A DNA stretch of 64,000 nt from Physcia stellaris (lineage: Eukaryota > Ascomycota > Lecanoromycetes > Caliciales > Physciaceae). Made by a program: the position numbers and the translations under genes. The stretch spans positions 186,001 through 250,000 of the forward strand of contig JABSSW010000020.1 of NCBI GenBank assembly GCA_018902385.1, read 5' to 3'. The notes under the pieces are model-generated. The model was given only the letters and a program-made list of their open reading frames with translations, had not been told where the DNA came from and ran no database searches. Of the stretch, positions 1 to 11,616 are shown piece by piece. Within the stretch, counting starts at the first letter, position 1, and every line of letters starts with the position of its first letter.

Positions 1-742
1 AGGTCGGTATCCCCTATCTGACGCCGCTGACCTACGCGGCGAGGCGCCTGGTCGCCTCCTTGTTTGAATGTGCCGAAGGCGTCGAGGCAGCTTTTGTAGT
101 TGAGACCAGGCCCGATTGCGGTAGCTTGGCATTGGTTTTGGGGGTCTTGGAGAAGTGGAGATGAGGCGTTGGTGAGGGAGAGTGGCGCTGGGTTTGGAAG
201 GAGGTTGATTCCGCCTGATGATGGGACAGTGAGTGCCACGCATTCATTATGGTGGAAATTGAGCAAAATTAGGAGGTAGACACACAATGTGACCATTTTT
301 TAGGCGACAAGCTGATCGAATCTTTATGCAGCAGTGATGATCTAGGAAATTGAAGTTGCGGCGAACGCACTTTATCCGTCACTGCAGTATGCGCCTATTT
401 CTATTGGCGATATATAGCCGATGGTAGGAGATTTTTCACTACATCTCCGTAGAGATATAGGCGGTTAACCAATAAGAGTCGTTTAACAAGTGACATATTG
501 GCTGTGACTACCTTATTGGCTCCTTGAAGCAGACCTTTCCCGTTAGGGACTCTGTGTCTATCCATATACAAAGCATAGATGGCCCTTGTTTCCTTGGATA
601 GACTGTCTACTTCTCCCCGACGCTTTTGTCAATGCCACAAAAATGTACGTTGCAAAGTGGTAAGTGGCGATGTCTGACTAAGAGTTGCGCGATTTGGCGA
701 CATAGGAGATCCTGATAGCCTTTTGTAGGCATTAGCCCTCCC
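1..742. other. Left-edge stretch without a supported gene
   Basis: I see no convincing gene here. A 71-codon ATG frame on the minus strand (32-247) lacks any recognisable domain, and the remainder is interrupted in all frames. It may hold the downstream region of the secreted-protein gene that ends at 743. Confidence 0.5.
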
Positions 743-1060
743 TCAGCTGCAACCACACCCACAAGCAGCGCACGATCCCTTTCCACAGTCCGAGTGCGCA
801 GTCCAAGTACCAACACATTGACTATCGGAGCTGCAAGTAAGCCAAGGCCCATTTCCATAGCTCGTTGCCAGCCAGCACCATGGACCATTGATGATTCCGC
901 CACCACATTTCGTCCAGCAGTAGCCCCCAGAACAGCCATAGTTTTTGTTGAGGGCGGGACAAACAGTTGCGTGTACGTTGGGGCCGCCGGGATGGGTCAA
1001 ATTCGAGGACAAAGTGAGGGCGGAGCAGCCGGCGGAGAAGAGAAGGGGAGAAAGCTTCAT
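743..1060 (-). CDS. Small secreted cysteine-rich protein (effector-like)
   Basis: Single-exon ORF of 105 aa starting at a true ATG. Residues 1 to about 19 form a hydrophobic signal peptide (MKLSPLLFSAGC...). The mature part carries 12 cysteines, over 10 percent of its residues. They include a YGCSGGYCWTKCGGG block, a WLTCSSDSQC block and a terminal cluster ending CAACGCGC. Such density in a short secreted fungal protein implies a disulfide-locked extracellular fold. It resembles the small cysteine-rich secreted proteins often listed as candidate effectors or antimicrobial proteins, but I recognise no named family. A TATA-like element lies about 180 bp upstream. The neighbouring genes do not suggest a pathway. 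The coding call is strong on signal peptide and cysteine spacing; the biological role is inference. Confidence 0.75.
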   Translation of the reverse strand: MKLSPLLFSAGCSALTLSSNLTHPGGPNVHATVCPALNKNYGCSGGYCWTKCGGGIINGPWCWLATSYGNGPWLTCSSDSQCVGTWTAHSDCGKGSCAACGCGCS

Positions 1061-2621
1061 GGTGATGGAGATGTTGGGAAATGGAGGATGAGGCTGGATG
1101 TTGGTGTAATTAGGTGGGTCGTTGATACTGATTTGGCTTCGGCCTCTGAGGTAATATTGTGGGGAAGATGAGAAGACGTAAGTAAGGGCGCTGGTATTCT
1201 TGGTATCTGACAGTTGAGAAGGGGGAAGAAGTCAGCTATATAAGTTCCCTCATACACCCCTCCGATCGGTCGTATCTCCTCGGTCAGTCCCATGGTCTAG
1301 CCATCTGACCATTCATGCTTACGCGCGACGACTGGCGGCGTAGAATCTGATTTCTCGACTCGAGGTAATGCTGTTGAAGATTGAAGGAGCTACTGATGAA
1401 AGCGATTTCAACCGTGGCTCAACGGTATAGGGAGTAGGGAGTACTTTTCTGAATGTTCCGAATATGTTGACTTCTTCCTGCTTTATTCTTTTCAACAGTA
1501 TATGACTCCGCTTGTATGTCTACTCTCTGAATTCCCTCACAACCACCTCATAGCTGCCACGACTAGCTCATTATGACAGCCATTCAGGAACTAGGAAAGG
1601 CCATCAAAAGCCCTCTTGGCATGGTCATCTTGAGAATTACTAAAACAGTCGGTGAGAAGACGGTGATTAATTAGGGTGATTCGGAGAATACATATCAGAT
1701 GAATAATGTAAGTAGCAAAGATTGGAGGGGTGCTAGGGGTCGTAAAGTACCTTATGGGTCTGTGAAGCTGATCTAAGCCTACTTAGGATCTTACGTCATC
1801 ATCTATGCCTCTGCTCTGGTCTTACCACTTCCCGAACACGAGACTGTGCTGACATGGTGGGTGGTACAGGGTCATGTGGTCACACAACAGCATACAGTGA
1901 TATGTAGCTTGTGCCTGACATCCGACTCGCAGCCAGAGTTCCACGGACGAGTATCAAACTCTTCTCATGAATGGGCGTCAGAGTCGTTCGAGTCTAACAG
2001 ACTTGTCGAGTATGCCAGGTATGACTTGAATGTTGCGAGTGCTGCTTTTTGGTTCACCAAGGATGCCAGCGATGACCCTATGAAGAATCCATCTTGGAGC
2101 CAACTTTCTGAGAGGAAGTTGACGAGGTCGACGTAGCTGGGCGCGCAGGTAGCCAACTTTGAGTCGATAATGCTGATTCGTTCTACGTTCTCTTGTTTCA
2201 GGGTACCGGTAAGCTTGAGGATCATTTTTGCCGAACTGGTAGATATGTCTTTTACATATAATCTTTCTAGGACACTCGGGCTTACTTTTCAGAGTCGGAG
2301 TGCGTCTAATGATGCATGAGTGATGAACTTGGTCCATTTTGAAAATGGAGTGGTGACTTACCATTGAAGAACTGCGAGACGCTCATCTCGCGATAGCTCC
2401 CTGTTTGGGCGGACTTGTCTGGACGCAGTGAACAATACCTATCAAGGCTGTCAGGCACATTGATTAGCTAGCACACGGCTCGAGATACGTTATACGTGAT
2501 AGATGACCAGTCCCATTCGCGCCCGTGCTCCGGGATATTGAGTGAACTCTAGACGAGCTCATGGTCCGCTCTTCCACAATCAGCGCTAGCTACTGATTGG
2601 TATATCTAGAGGCTGTCTAAT
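1061..2621. other. Intergenic stretch, nothing supported
   Basis: About 1.5 kb between the secreted-protein gene and the FAD oxidoreductase. Apart from the TATA-like box near 1240 I find no gene. The short overlapping frames at 1846-2364 contradict one another on the two strands and have no recognisable domain. Confidence 0.5.
1237..1243 (-). promoter_or_regulatory. TATA-like box upstream of the secreted cysteine-rich gene
   Basis: TATATAA-type element about 180 bp upstream of the ATG at 1060, read on the minus strand as TTATATA. Clear TATA boxes in fungi tend to mark inducible, highly expressed genes. Confidence 0.4.
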
Positions 2622-4074
2622 CTAAAGCCGACAGCTTTCAGGGAGACCTAGGCTTGAGATATCAATCGAAGGCGTTCGGCCCAAGATTAGATCGCTCGCA
2701 ACCTTCCCGCTGCCGAGTCCTAGCGTAATACCATCACTAGAATGCCCCGTATTGATATAAATTCCGCCTGCAGTAGGCTCCTGCTCCATATTTGATTTTT
2801 GTTCGAGAGAAGAATAAGATGAAGATTTGGTATCCCTGGTCAACAAATCCCAGGATACTCTCGTGATGATTGGCTGATTTGGGATAGCAGTTGGTCGGTA
2901 GCAGCGGCCAGCATCATAATAATCCAGTTCCGAGTTGGGGCCGACATTGACATACTTCTTTGTTGCAGCAATCATTCCTTCGATCTCCGAAGGCTGAATG
3001 TGGATCGATGTAGCTAGTTCTGGAATCGCTTCGGGAACCGCTCCCCAGCCGCCAATGTATAGGTCGCCGTTCGTAAATGATGTGACATCAAATTTGCTAC
3101 CATTGGGCATCACATTCGTATAGTACACCTGCACGCTTTCCTCCTTCCTGTCTCCCGGCTTCCAGCCTGGGGTTTTGACTCGGAAGTGGTTGCCTGCAGT
3201 GTCGGTGGCTTTCAGCGGAAGCTTGATCTTTGCGTTAGGGAATAATTGCGCAAATACTCGATCGGACCATGATCCTGCTGCGATGACTACGGCTCTACAA
3301 GGTACCAATACGCTAGAGCCGCAAGTTCTCTGGATTTTCCCGCTGGAGATAGTTCTTCTAGAGTGATCTAGTTGAATGGAGGTGACATTGGCGCTCATCT
3401 CGAATTCTACGCCTAATTCTTTTACTCGCTCGATAAGAAAGGGGCAGAACCGCTTGGGATCCCTAGTGTATCCTTGTCAGAGTTGGAATCGGGGCGTGGT
3501 GGAGATACATACAGGTGCGCTCCTCTCGGCCCACTCGACAGCCTCTTGGCTTCCCATCCGTCCTCTGTTCTGACCCAAGATGGAAGCGCGGACAATGGTA
3601 CAGAGACTGGAGGATTATCTGCTCCCCAATCGTCCGCCGGACTTGGAGTTCCTGTGAATTCCTTTGGTTGAAGACGGTATACAAGCTAAGGAAGAGAATT
3701 AGCTACGGAACAGAAACGTGGTCAGCTGCAATTACCTGTCTACCGAAGCCATAACGCTCTTCACCATTGTATTTCGCAGCCATATCCACGTGCATCTCAT
3801 ACGAGAGCGATCCGACGCCAGCAACGCCTGCGGACCTGTCTGTACCGAACCCGAAATCGCCGAGCCCGCCGGTAGCCTGACTAGAGGCGGCGGGGCATAA
3901 TCGGTCTGAGGATTCAACGAGTGTGATTTTTGGCACGTTGCGGCGATTCTGTTGCGGGGACGATTGTGCCGCTGCCTTCAGGTCGAGAGCGAGACTGTAG
4001 GCGGTTGACAAGCCAATAATCCCGCCGCCAATGATGATCACCCCATCTGGAAAGCCATTATTATCGAGACTCAT
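2622..4074 (-). CDS. FAD-dependent oxidoreductase, DAO/TDA3-like
   Basis: Three exons (4074-3736, 3685-3513, 3462-2622) with introns of 50 bp each; the sum is a multiple of three and gives 450 aa. The N-terminus carries a Rossmann dinucleotide-binding motif, VIIIGGGIIGLSTAYSLAL, followed by an acidic residue in TLVESSD, as in the D-amino-acid-oxidase fold (Pfam DAO). The middle has the substrate-side FAD segment VVIAAGSWSDRVF. The C-terminus has GRCYRPTAIPNQPII and GHSSDGITLGLGSGKVASDL, the usual second FAD contact. Overall layout is closest to the fungal TDA3-like subgroup rather than true D-amino-acid oxidases, so the substrate is unknown. No peroxisomal SKL-type signal is present (it ends ESCRL). 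Splice phases are internally consistent. Family confidence is high, substrate unassigned. Confidence 0.9.
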
Positions 4075-4637
4075 ACTATCGAGGGGGGTAGGTGCACTGG
4101 AAAGAGTGGAGTAGAGAGCTGCCCAGAGTGAATTGAAGAAGTACTGTTAGGTACACGTAGGATTCTCAAAATGCTTGGCCACGATATCGATTCGGGCCGT
4201 TGTATTCACAGACCCGTACCTATTAGGCAGCACTGGACACTGAATATTAACATTCAGCTTACACCAACTTTGGAAAAAGGTCTGTTGATGGATAATAAGG
4301 GACTGAAATGATGGAATGTGAGTATGGCATTTACATCGACTGGTGAACATAACGACCTCTATAGTACTCTATTCCAGCTGGTGGCGAAAGATCTTAAGGA
4401 CGGACAATTGTCGCCACTTTTTACGTTATTCAAAATAAAGGATAGTATCAGTAATGGTAAAGACTTACGAGAGGGTTTAGATGCCCCTGCGGGGAGTCTG
4501 CTGGACGCCGATAGATGTATCACTTATTCCTAGATAGGACTCATGTGAATGAAGAGTCGTGGTCCTCGATCTCTCCATCACTGCTTCATCACACCGAATA
4601 CCTCGTACTCGATAAAACACACCGGTGCCGTATGAGC

Positions 4638-5288
4638 TTAAGTACGGTTTGCCCTAACAACAGCGACCATAGTGATAACGATCACAAGCATAAAGATCTA
4701 TGCAGCAAAGTCAGTACCAAACTGCAATGCACGCTTGATGGTAGAGCAACATACCACCAATACCACGAACGATATGATGTTCGCCGCTTTATAATTTTTC
4801 GGTTTGCGATATCCTCCCCGTCCATATCCTCTTCCACCATAAAACCCCGGCTCCTCATACCTGGCAGTGTCGATGAATGGATCATGACTGTGCCGTCCGC
4901 CGGCCATATATCGATCATCTGGAATTATCTCACTCAACGTACTCGGAAGGCGATTCGCTGGCGAGACCGATCGTGATGGCCGACGCGGCATGTGGTGGGG
5001 AGGAAAGTCTTTAGGGGGAGTTGGCGGTGAAACGGAGTCTTTGTGAGGTAATGCGGCTGTATAAGCTGGAGGGTTATCGTTCGGAGACAGGACTTCGGTG
5101 AAGGAACCTTTGCGCGGCGTGCGTGATTGCTTGGGGGGTGAGGTTGTTTGTTGAGGCCAAGTTGGTAATGACCTAGCTTCTGGTGTGTTGGAGCTCGGTG
5201 TGGAGAAAGGGTTCGATGGCGGAGAGATGTTGAAGTTGAAGGCATTGCCCGTGTTGTCAGAGTTCGGTCTCGGATCGGGCTCTGTCAT
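4638..5288 (-). CDS. Proline-rich protein with a C-terminal membrane anchor
   Basis: Two exons (5288-4755 and 4697-4638, intron 57 bp) give 197 aa. I start at the ATG at 5288 (MTEPDPRPNSD); the longer frame upstream begins only at TTG. The first 150 residues are low-complexity, rich in Pro, Ser and Thr, with PPAY and several SPxxP/PPxP motifs. An Arg/Gly/Tyr-rich patch follows (GGRGYGRGGYRKPKNY). Splicing joins AANIISFVVLV to IFMLVIVITMVAVVRANRT, which creates one continuous hydrophobic helix at the very C-terminus, so the product looks tail-anchored with a cytosolic disordered head. PPxY motifs commonly recruit WW-domain proteins such as Nedd4-type ubiquitin ligases; that link is inference. 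No named family recognised. Confidence 0.75.
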
Positions 5289-6050
5289 GGTTTGCTGTGA
5301 CAAAGAGCAACGCTCCGTAGAGACCAAAGTTGGGTATGTCAGTAGAATGATGCTGGGATGATCGCTTGTCGATTTGATGTGAAATTATGGCTCTTACCCA
5401 AGACCTATGTTGTAGTACAAGTGCGAGTATACTCAGTTCAGCATTTAAAGTCACTGGTCAACAAGATCAGAAGCAAAGATAATGTACTCTCTCACGATGA
5501 CCAGTAGGAATTGTGTGTAGTGTTAGTGCGAAAGGATTGCATCGCCCTATAGGATGCGCAGCGGGAGTTTCTGAAGCTGGGACAAGGCGCTTTTGCTGCG
5601 CCCTAGTGGCTGTCTGCGAGCGAGACAGGCAATGAATGATCCAATCACAAGCTCGCAGCGCCCGAAAGTAGTCTTGCCCAAGTAACTCATTATTGGCCTC
5701 GTGAACTTTCCATCTTAAATTAGTTGCCGTGGGATCAGGCTAACATCGGTTTGGTCAGACGTGCTCAAGGCCTACCGACTTTAAGTAGCAAGATGTTTAA
5801 TTGACATCGAATGTCTCGAGATCGTGACAGCTTGAGTCAAGTAGCACGTCACAGAGTAGCAATAATATTTCCCTAAGCACCTCACTCTCTCAAACTTTTG
5901 GAGAACCTTTCGCTCTGGACGTTTGCCTGAGCCTCTTAGCCGGGAAGTCGGCATCTTATAGCCAGGCGCTTTTACACTACTGCGACTGTTTATAAGCCTC
6001 ACAGGCATCGAATGGCTGTTTGTACGATGGGTTTGTAATTGTAAGAGAAC
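5289..6050. other. Intergenic stretch, nothing supported
   Basis: Space between two minus-strand genes. Short minus-strand frames here lack ATG starts or recognisable domains. It should contain the promoter of the tail-anchored protein and the 3' end of the CorA-like gene. Confidence 0.5.
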
Positions 6051-8407
6051 CTAGAGTACCCAGCCTTCTTCAGGTCTTTTAGGCTCTTCGGGCTTCGTTC
6101 GGCGCCTGCGCAAAAGATTGGAGATTCCGGCCAATCCGAAGGACGATTGTCGACCATTGCTTCCCGTTGGCAGGTTGCCGTTGTCGCCGCAAACATCAAT
6201 ACCCAAGAGTGTAGCAGGTCGCAATAGGGTGTAAAGTGGTATGTACCATTCGGATGGTTCTGGATGCTCGTGTTTAGGACGGAAAGCCTCGAATCGTCGA
6301 CCCCTCTGTTTCCATCTTTCGTTTGAGTCTGCTTTCATAGCTCTCACTACGTCTTTCTTTCTAGCATCGTATAGGGACCCGCATAGTTGGACCAAACTAT
6401 TAACATTAAACATCGTAAGATATGTGAAACATGCAACAAAGATTATGGTTATTATGAATGACGTTATTGAAAACTGGTCATTGATGCTCCAAAGAGACTA
6501 CGGCTGGTCAGTGAATCCTTAGCCCAGAGTACTCTGAACATTATATAGCTCAACACTTACTGTACAGAAAGACAACGGCAGAAAGAATATATTCACAAAT
6601 GTCAATAGTTTGACATTTTCACCTAACCGAGTGGAGGCTCTGCTCTCGATGACCGCACTAGCATTGAACAGCTATAATGCGTAATTAGCGCATCACGAAG
6701 TGTAAGGCAGCTTGTACTTGGACCTACGGCGTCTCGCAAGGCTTTGGTGGATGTAAGCTTCTGTCTGAAGTACTCTCGCTGGACATGGAGAATGCGGCAT
6801 TGTTTCTCTGCGCTTTTGTACTGGCGGTAGTCTAGATCGGGCAAAGCATTGATCGCTAGCAGAGGTAGTATCCGGGCAGCCTTATACAATTCCCATTGAG
6901 TAATGTTGTCACTGATGCTTACATCAAACTCGGAAAGACAGTCAATCGCCCAGAAGTACCGCCTTGATCTCGAAAACGCACCGTCATCGAACAGAAGATT
7001 GTCGTGTTCGGAAGGTTGCATAAGAGAATCGCCCCCATCTAAAGTATAGTCAAAGAAGGACTGGAAGTCAGCCCAGCGTTCACTGATCTTTTCTAGTCCT
7101 TGTGCGATAAGATTCATCTCTGCGCCCAAAGAGTGTAGACGGCCAAAAGGATGGCTCAAAGTCTCCACTCTTTGAGGCGTTTGCGAATGTATTGGGAACG
7201 ATAAGTTATTTTCATTAAAGAAGTGATCGGGAGCGAGCAGTAAGAGTGTCCAATGCTGAACCAAGCTTCGAGATCCCGGATTAGCGAACGCTTCAGGCGT
7301 TTCTGATTGAGGAGGACCGTATAGCTTCAAGGCATTAGCCAAATAGACCCCACATCAAAGCGACCCATTCATGTTTGGTAACGTACTGTATAGGCGCTTT
7401 TCCGAAAAGACCATCCAAGAGGATGGTCATATAGAGGACCATGTTTCCACAGCTCCTTCACACTCTCGCCAGGCCCAGCCTCGCGAATTTCATAAAATGT
7501 GGTATGGAAACCCTCCGATGGGTTCAGATAAGGGTTTGTTGTGGTCGGTCTTCGCTTGAGCTCCAAGTGGGCTGTCAAGTGGCTCCAAAGTCCTGTACTC
7601 GCGCCATTGCGACTAAAGTAAGGAATTGGCTCCGCGTGCCTATAGCCAGGAGTTTCCGACCGCGGCTTGATACTGCTACCGGTAGTCATCCCTTGATAAA
7701 GACTAGGTTATCGTTAGCAGAAGCGAAGTTATAGCGCGGTATTCGACATACATGAGCCGAGACCACTGGTGGTGTGAAGGCTCTTGAAGCGACACCCTCA
7801 ACTCTGGACCGACCGCCTTGTCACCTACTCGATATAAACGACAGCTGCTCCTTGAGTCATAGTCGATGATAAAGAAATCATTCCCAGGGTGAGCTCTCAA
7901 GTCCCTGTCAAACCGCCGCAATTGCTCAAGTCCCTGTACAACCGCTTTTTGTCGGGATGCTGACATAGTAGATTTGGGATCCCAAGCGTCATGTGTCCAA
8001 TCAATGAAGCGGTTTGAGAAATTGAGAGGTAGGCGCTTGTCGTCGGGCAATTTCCAGCAGTCGCCAATATATGTCTCAAGCAGTTTCTTGAAGGTTTCAT
8101 TGTGGTCTGGTTCATGACGGCTAAAGCCCAGGTCACTGTAGAGTACCTCGGGCTTCGCAGCTCTTCGCCAATCGACAGCTTCGCAGGAAGAGTTGCTTGG
8201 CGGATAAGCAGGTTGCTCGTCGGCCTCTGCTAGCTCGGCCAGGTCTACCTCGCTGGCCGTGCTTGAAACCGTGCCTTGTCTGGGTCGTTGAGGAGCGTCG
8301 TTAAGCACACTGAATCGCTGCTCCTGCTTGTCGAGTCTCTCCTCAATCCGCTCGAGAACGCCCAGGATTGCTGAGAGGACATCTGCTGCCGGCGCTGGCT
8401 CTGCCAT
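6051..8407 (-). CDS. CorA-like Mg2+ transporter-type membrane protein (fungal family)
   Basis: Five exons (8407-7752, 7702-7387, 7324-6728, 6671-6561, 6497-6051) with introns of 49-63 bp; coding length 2127 bp gives 708 aa. The N-terminus has a short coiled coil (ILGVLERIEERLDKQEQRF) and a long soluble region. The C-terminus shows the CorA signature arrangement. An amphipathic stalk (ESRASTRLGENVKLLTFV) leads into TM1 (VNIFFLPLSFCT, about residues 545-560), then a short loop SLWSIND, then TM2 (about 569-590). Bacterial CorA has GMN in that loop; here it is SIN, as in many fungal CorA-like proteins, so Mg2+ transport itself is unproven. The tail is basic (LLRRRRTKPEEPKRPEEG). A second, broken family member lies at 38.6-39.8 kb. 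Confidence 0.88.
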
Positions 8408-8885
8408 GGTATCCTGGTGAATCGAATGTCCATGGTCCCTTAGGTCATGCTGCTGCCGTGTCAGAGCCTTTCAGAGCTCAAGTATGGAGAAGAGGAGGTG
8501 CGAAAGTCCCGATTGAAATACGAGCAGTCGCAGAACATGCTTCGTGACATGATGAGCTGCCGAGAGAAATCAGCGGCGCCGGATCGAAGGAAAGCCATTG
8601 GCGAATAGGAACAAGGTCTTTAGTGTGGACGGTGGGCTGAGCCGCAAGGCTTTGTTGCCTACAGTAAGCATTTATCACCGACGATGCTCAGCCCCAACCG
8701 ATGGCAGTGGACAGGGTCTTTGATGATTGGAGCGTCTGTATGGAGTACTGGTACCCTCGTAGAACCTGGCGGCTCGGGGACGGGTCAGCGGGCCGTGAAC
8801 TAGACTAGCGCGAGCCAATATCTCCCTTCTTCAGGCTGCGGTGTGTTTCTCGATTCGAAAAACAAATCGATGATATTGTCATACT

Positions 8886-8912
8886 GTATATACTACTAAG
8901 TATATACTACTA
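8886..8912. repeat. Short direct repeat (two 13-bp copies)
   Basis: GTATATACTACTA occurs at 8886-8898 and again at 8900-8912, separated by one base. It lies upstream of a plus-strand gene; function unknown. Confidence 0.6.
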
Positions 8913-9208
8913 TTGTGTATGTAAACGGAAATCAGAATCCCTATTCAACCAGGACTCGTGGACGCAATGATCGTGGAAGGAACCGGCAAAACTGGCGATC
9001 GCTCCTCGGGTTCTCAACCGACACATCCTGCAAGCCTCCGTCTGCCGACTGACGGTCAATCAATATTCATACCATGACCGAAATGTTCATTGAGTCACGA
9101 TAAGTGGAATAGAAACACGAGGTAGTATGAATGTTGCTTTGTTTGCGATCTATTCCCTTCACTACAGCGTTCTATGTATGACACATGTCACATGTTTACA
9201 TAGTGATT

Positions 9209-9217
9209 TATATAAAA
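9209..9217 (+). promoter_or_regulatory. TATA box of tandem paralog A
   Basis: TATATAAAA, 232 bp upstream of the ATG at 9449. Equivalent elements precede the two other paralogs. Confidence 0.5.
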
Positions 9218-9448
9218 CCTTGATACATGTTGAGCTTTTTTCTCCCTTTTTCAGGCCCAAACTTTTTTTGCACTTCTCCCGCACGTTTTCCTTAGAAAAT
9301 TCAACAACTTCTCCCCACAGCAAGCAAATCTCCAAATCTCAATATTGCAAACTATATATCTACAAGCCCACCATCTTTCAACTACTTTCACACCCAACAA
9401 AACTACACTGATCTCAAGGGCTCTGCAACGAGCGGTCTATTCACCACT

Positions 9449-9913
9449 ATGGCCCTTCCGGCAGATATCGCAACCGCCATCCAAGACCCCTTCGGCCACG
9501 GCTACGAAGGCCGCATCGCAGTATCTCGGGAACTCTCCACCCGCCGAGCCGGCATCGCCGCAGTCGTTCGCCAGTTCGCGGCACGATCTAAGCCAGCACC
9601 CACCTCCAGCCAGTACCAGTACTTGATCTCGTACGGGTATTACAGCGCCGAAGAGCTGAAGGGTCATCCTGGATGCCCAGCCCTGAAGACACAGGCCACA
9701 GAATCAAAGCCAGCTCAAGAAGAAGCGAAGAGAGCTGCGGAGGAGGAGAGGATGAGGGAGGATAATGAGTATGTGGCTAAGGTGGAGAAGGAGAAGTGGG
9801 AAGATCGAGAGAATAGGATTTTGAGATGGCGGATGAAGGATGCTGATGCCGACGACAATCATGATCGGTGTGGCTGTCCGGATTGCGAGGAGGCTAGGCG
9901 AAGTGACTGGTAA
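9449..9913 (+). CDS. Tandem family protein A (DPxxxG / GYYxxxELxxHP motif)
   Basis: Single-exon ORF of 154 aa from an ATG. Not a family I recognise. Near the N-terminus is IQDPFGHGYEGR, and at about residues 56-77 is YLISYGYYSAEELKGHPG. Both motifs recur in the same order in the genes at 11293 and 12131, so the three are paralogs. The C-terminal half is highly charged and probably helical (EEAKRAAEEERMREDNEYV). It ends in a short cysteine motif, CGCPDCEEARRSDW, that could bind a metal and is absent from the other two copies. No signal peptide or membrane segment. The long AC/T-rich leader and strong TATA box suggest regulated expression. Function unknown. Confidence 0.75.
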   Translation: MALPADIATAIQDPFGHGYEGRIAVSRELSTRRAGIAAVVRQFAARSKPAPTSSQYQYLISYGYYSAEELKGHPGCPALKTQATESKPAQEEAKRAAEEERMREDNEYVAKVEKEKWEDRENRILRWRMKDADADDNHDRCGCPDCEEARRSDW

Positions 9914-11292
9914 AGGGTATCTGCTATTCGGGTTTGCGGACACTGAGCATGCAGGACCGGTACAAGTATCCCATCGGCTACCTAGCACCCAGTGGTATGA
10001 TTCTTGATGAGTATACCTTTACAGATCTGCGGTTAATTGATATGAAACGGAATCAGACAAAGATACCATCTCCATCTCACACTCCTCTCTATTGTGCCAA
10101 GGACCGATACGCGTCTTGCCACACTGAAACAACGAAGCTACTAATGGCGATGCATCAGAGGTATATTCGCACGACACCAAATTATGGAACAAGGCACACT
10201 CCTCCATGTCTAGAAACCTCCGCTACCCTAGTCTAGAAATATCCAAGGCTCAGATATTAGATTTTCTCAGAGGTACATCCAAATCATACACTCCACATAA
10301 GTAAATATGTACGCTCGATCCCGACTATCATCCTTCATTTTTTTCGCTGTGTAAGGGCTAATAGTCGTATAAGCATCTTCGCCAGATATATCCTGTAACA
10401 AGTGCCCCGGCTCCAGCATTCGAGCGTTGAACCGCCGTAGAAAACATCCGTCAATCTTCCCTCAACAGCCTTTGGACCCTCTATTTAATCCCTTGACCTG
10501 ATACTCAATGATGCTAATCTTCATACTTTGACCCGGACGAATCTGCGATAGCCCGACTTGGAACAGGATCGGAAGATGATGTTATATTCATAAGCTTTGT
10601 GTCAAGACCGGGTAAGCGTTTTGTTTCATCAGTGATAGGGTAAGATTGCATCACCTCGGATCATGGAATACCTTGAAGCGTGCTCCTCCATCTCTGTAAA
10701 ATTCCGCTACTATGATCTGAAATTCATCCGAGACGCAGAATCGGGGATATCCTTAGGTTCACATCTAAATCATACATTACACACTCATAGATTCATATGA
10801 GAAGAAAGGAAGGGTTAGCTGAGGAGTTCTGAAGTTTGAGATGAGGATAGAGAAGAGGAGGGATGGTGAGATGAAGGCCAGACGTGATGATTACTGAGAC
10901 GTTTGGGATCGTCTGTCGCTCTTCATGGTTTAATGATCTAGCATTAGCAATCGGTACTGTGGTGCATGTGGATGAAGCGTGGATGCTGTTAATGATACAC
11001 AGGTTTCACGAATGACAATCTTTCTGTGAAGTTCCCTTACGATCGATTACAATCACGCTGAATCCAGACCCGTCAGGTATATATAAGAGCCTCCCTCATA
11101 GTCCGTTGTGGAGCTTTCTATTCTGAAAGTTCAACCACCCATTACCACTTACCAAACAACCCAACAAAAATTAGCAACTTCAACCAAACCTACAAACGCA
11201 CATCGAAGCCCCCTCCTTCGCCGTCGAACCTCATCCAAAGCTAAATTCCCAAAAACTCGCCCTCCTAAATCTCGACCTCCTAAGTCTCAGAA
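9914..11292. other. Spacer between tandem paralogs A and B
   Basis: About 1.4 kb. No gene supported; an ATG frame at 9934-10236 has no paralog motif and no domain. The right end (11078 onward) contains the TATA box and CA-rich leader of paralog B. Confidence 0.5.
11078..11087 (+). promoter_or_regulatory. TATA box of tandem paralog B
   Basis: TATATATAAG, about 206 bp upstream of the ATG at 11293. Confidence 0.5.
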
Positions 11293-11616
11293 ATGTTAAA
11301 ACTCCGCTTCCGCCACGAAGCCTACGTCGAGCGCCGCAACATCGAGCAGAAAATCGCAGATCCCTTGCGCTACGGCTGGCCAGGCCGCAAGCCCTGCACG
11401 CGTTTCATGTCCGACGAGCGCCCCGAAGTCGATGCCGTCATCAAAAATGCGATAGCAGATCGTATACCGGTGACTGTAATCGATCGCTTCCGTTACCTCC
11501 TCTACCATGGCTTCTATACTTTCGATGAGCTGAGACGTCATCCTCCATTCGCCGCCGTAATTGTACCTTCACCAAGGCATTGGATCGAATGGCCGGGAGA
11601 CTCCGTGAATCATTAA
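11293..11616 (+). CDS. Tandem family protein B (shortest copy)
   Basis: Single-exon ORF of 107 aa from an ATG. It carries the paired family motifs: KIADPLRYGWPGRK near residue 20 and YLLYHGFYTFDELRRHPP near residues 73-90. The protein stops about 15 residues after the second motif and lacks the charged tail of copy A and the basic tail of copy C, so the motif pair is probably the minimal conserved unit. A 63-codon frame just upstream (11108-11299) overlaps the start and reads as low-complexity Pro/Lys/Thr; I treat it as leader, not gene. No signal peptide or TM. Function unknown. Confidence 0.68.
   Translation: MLKLRFRHEAYVERRNIEQKIADPLRYGWPGRKPCTRFMSDERPEVDAVIKNAIADRIPVTVIDRFRYLLYHGFYTFDELRRHPPFAAVIVPSPRHWIEWPGDSVNH

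Larger units (their letters stand above)
8408..9448. other. Divergent promoter region between CorA-like gene and first tandem paralog
   Basis: No gene supported. It holds a 13-bp direct repeat (8886-8912), an inverted TGACA/TGTCA dyad near 9180 and the TATA box of the next gene. The pyrimidine-rich 9230-9440 stretch looks like a long 5' leader. Confidence 0.5.

Noticed and set aside
32-247. 71-codon minus-strand frame at the left edge
   Set aside because: ATG start, but low-complexity Ser/Thr/Pro content, no domain and no supporting context.
11108-11299. 63-codon frame upstream of paralog B
   Set aside because: Overlaps the start of the motif-bearing gene; CA-rich composition fits a 5' leader.
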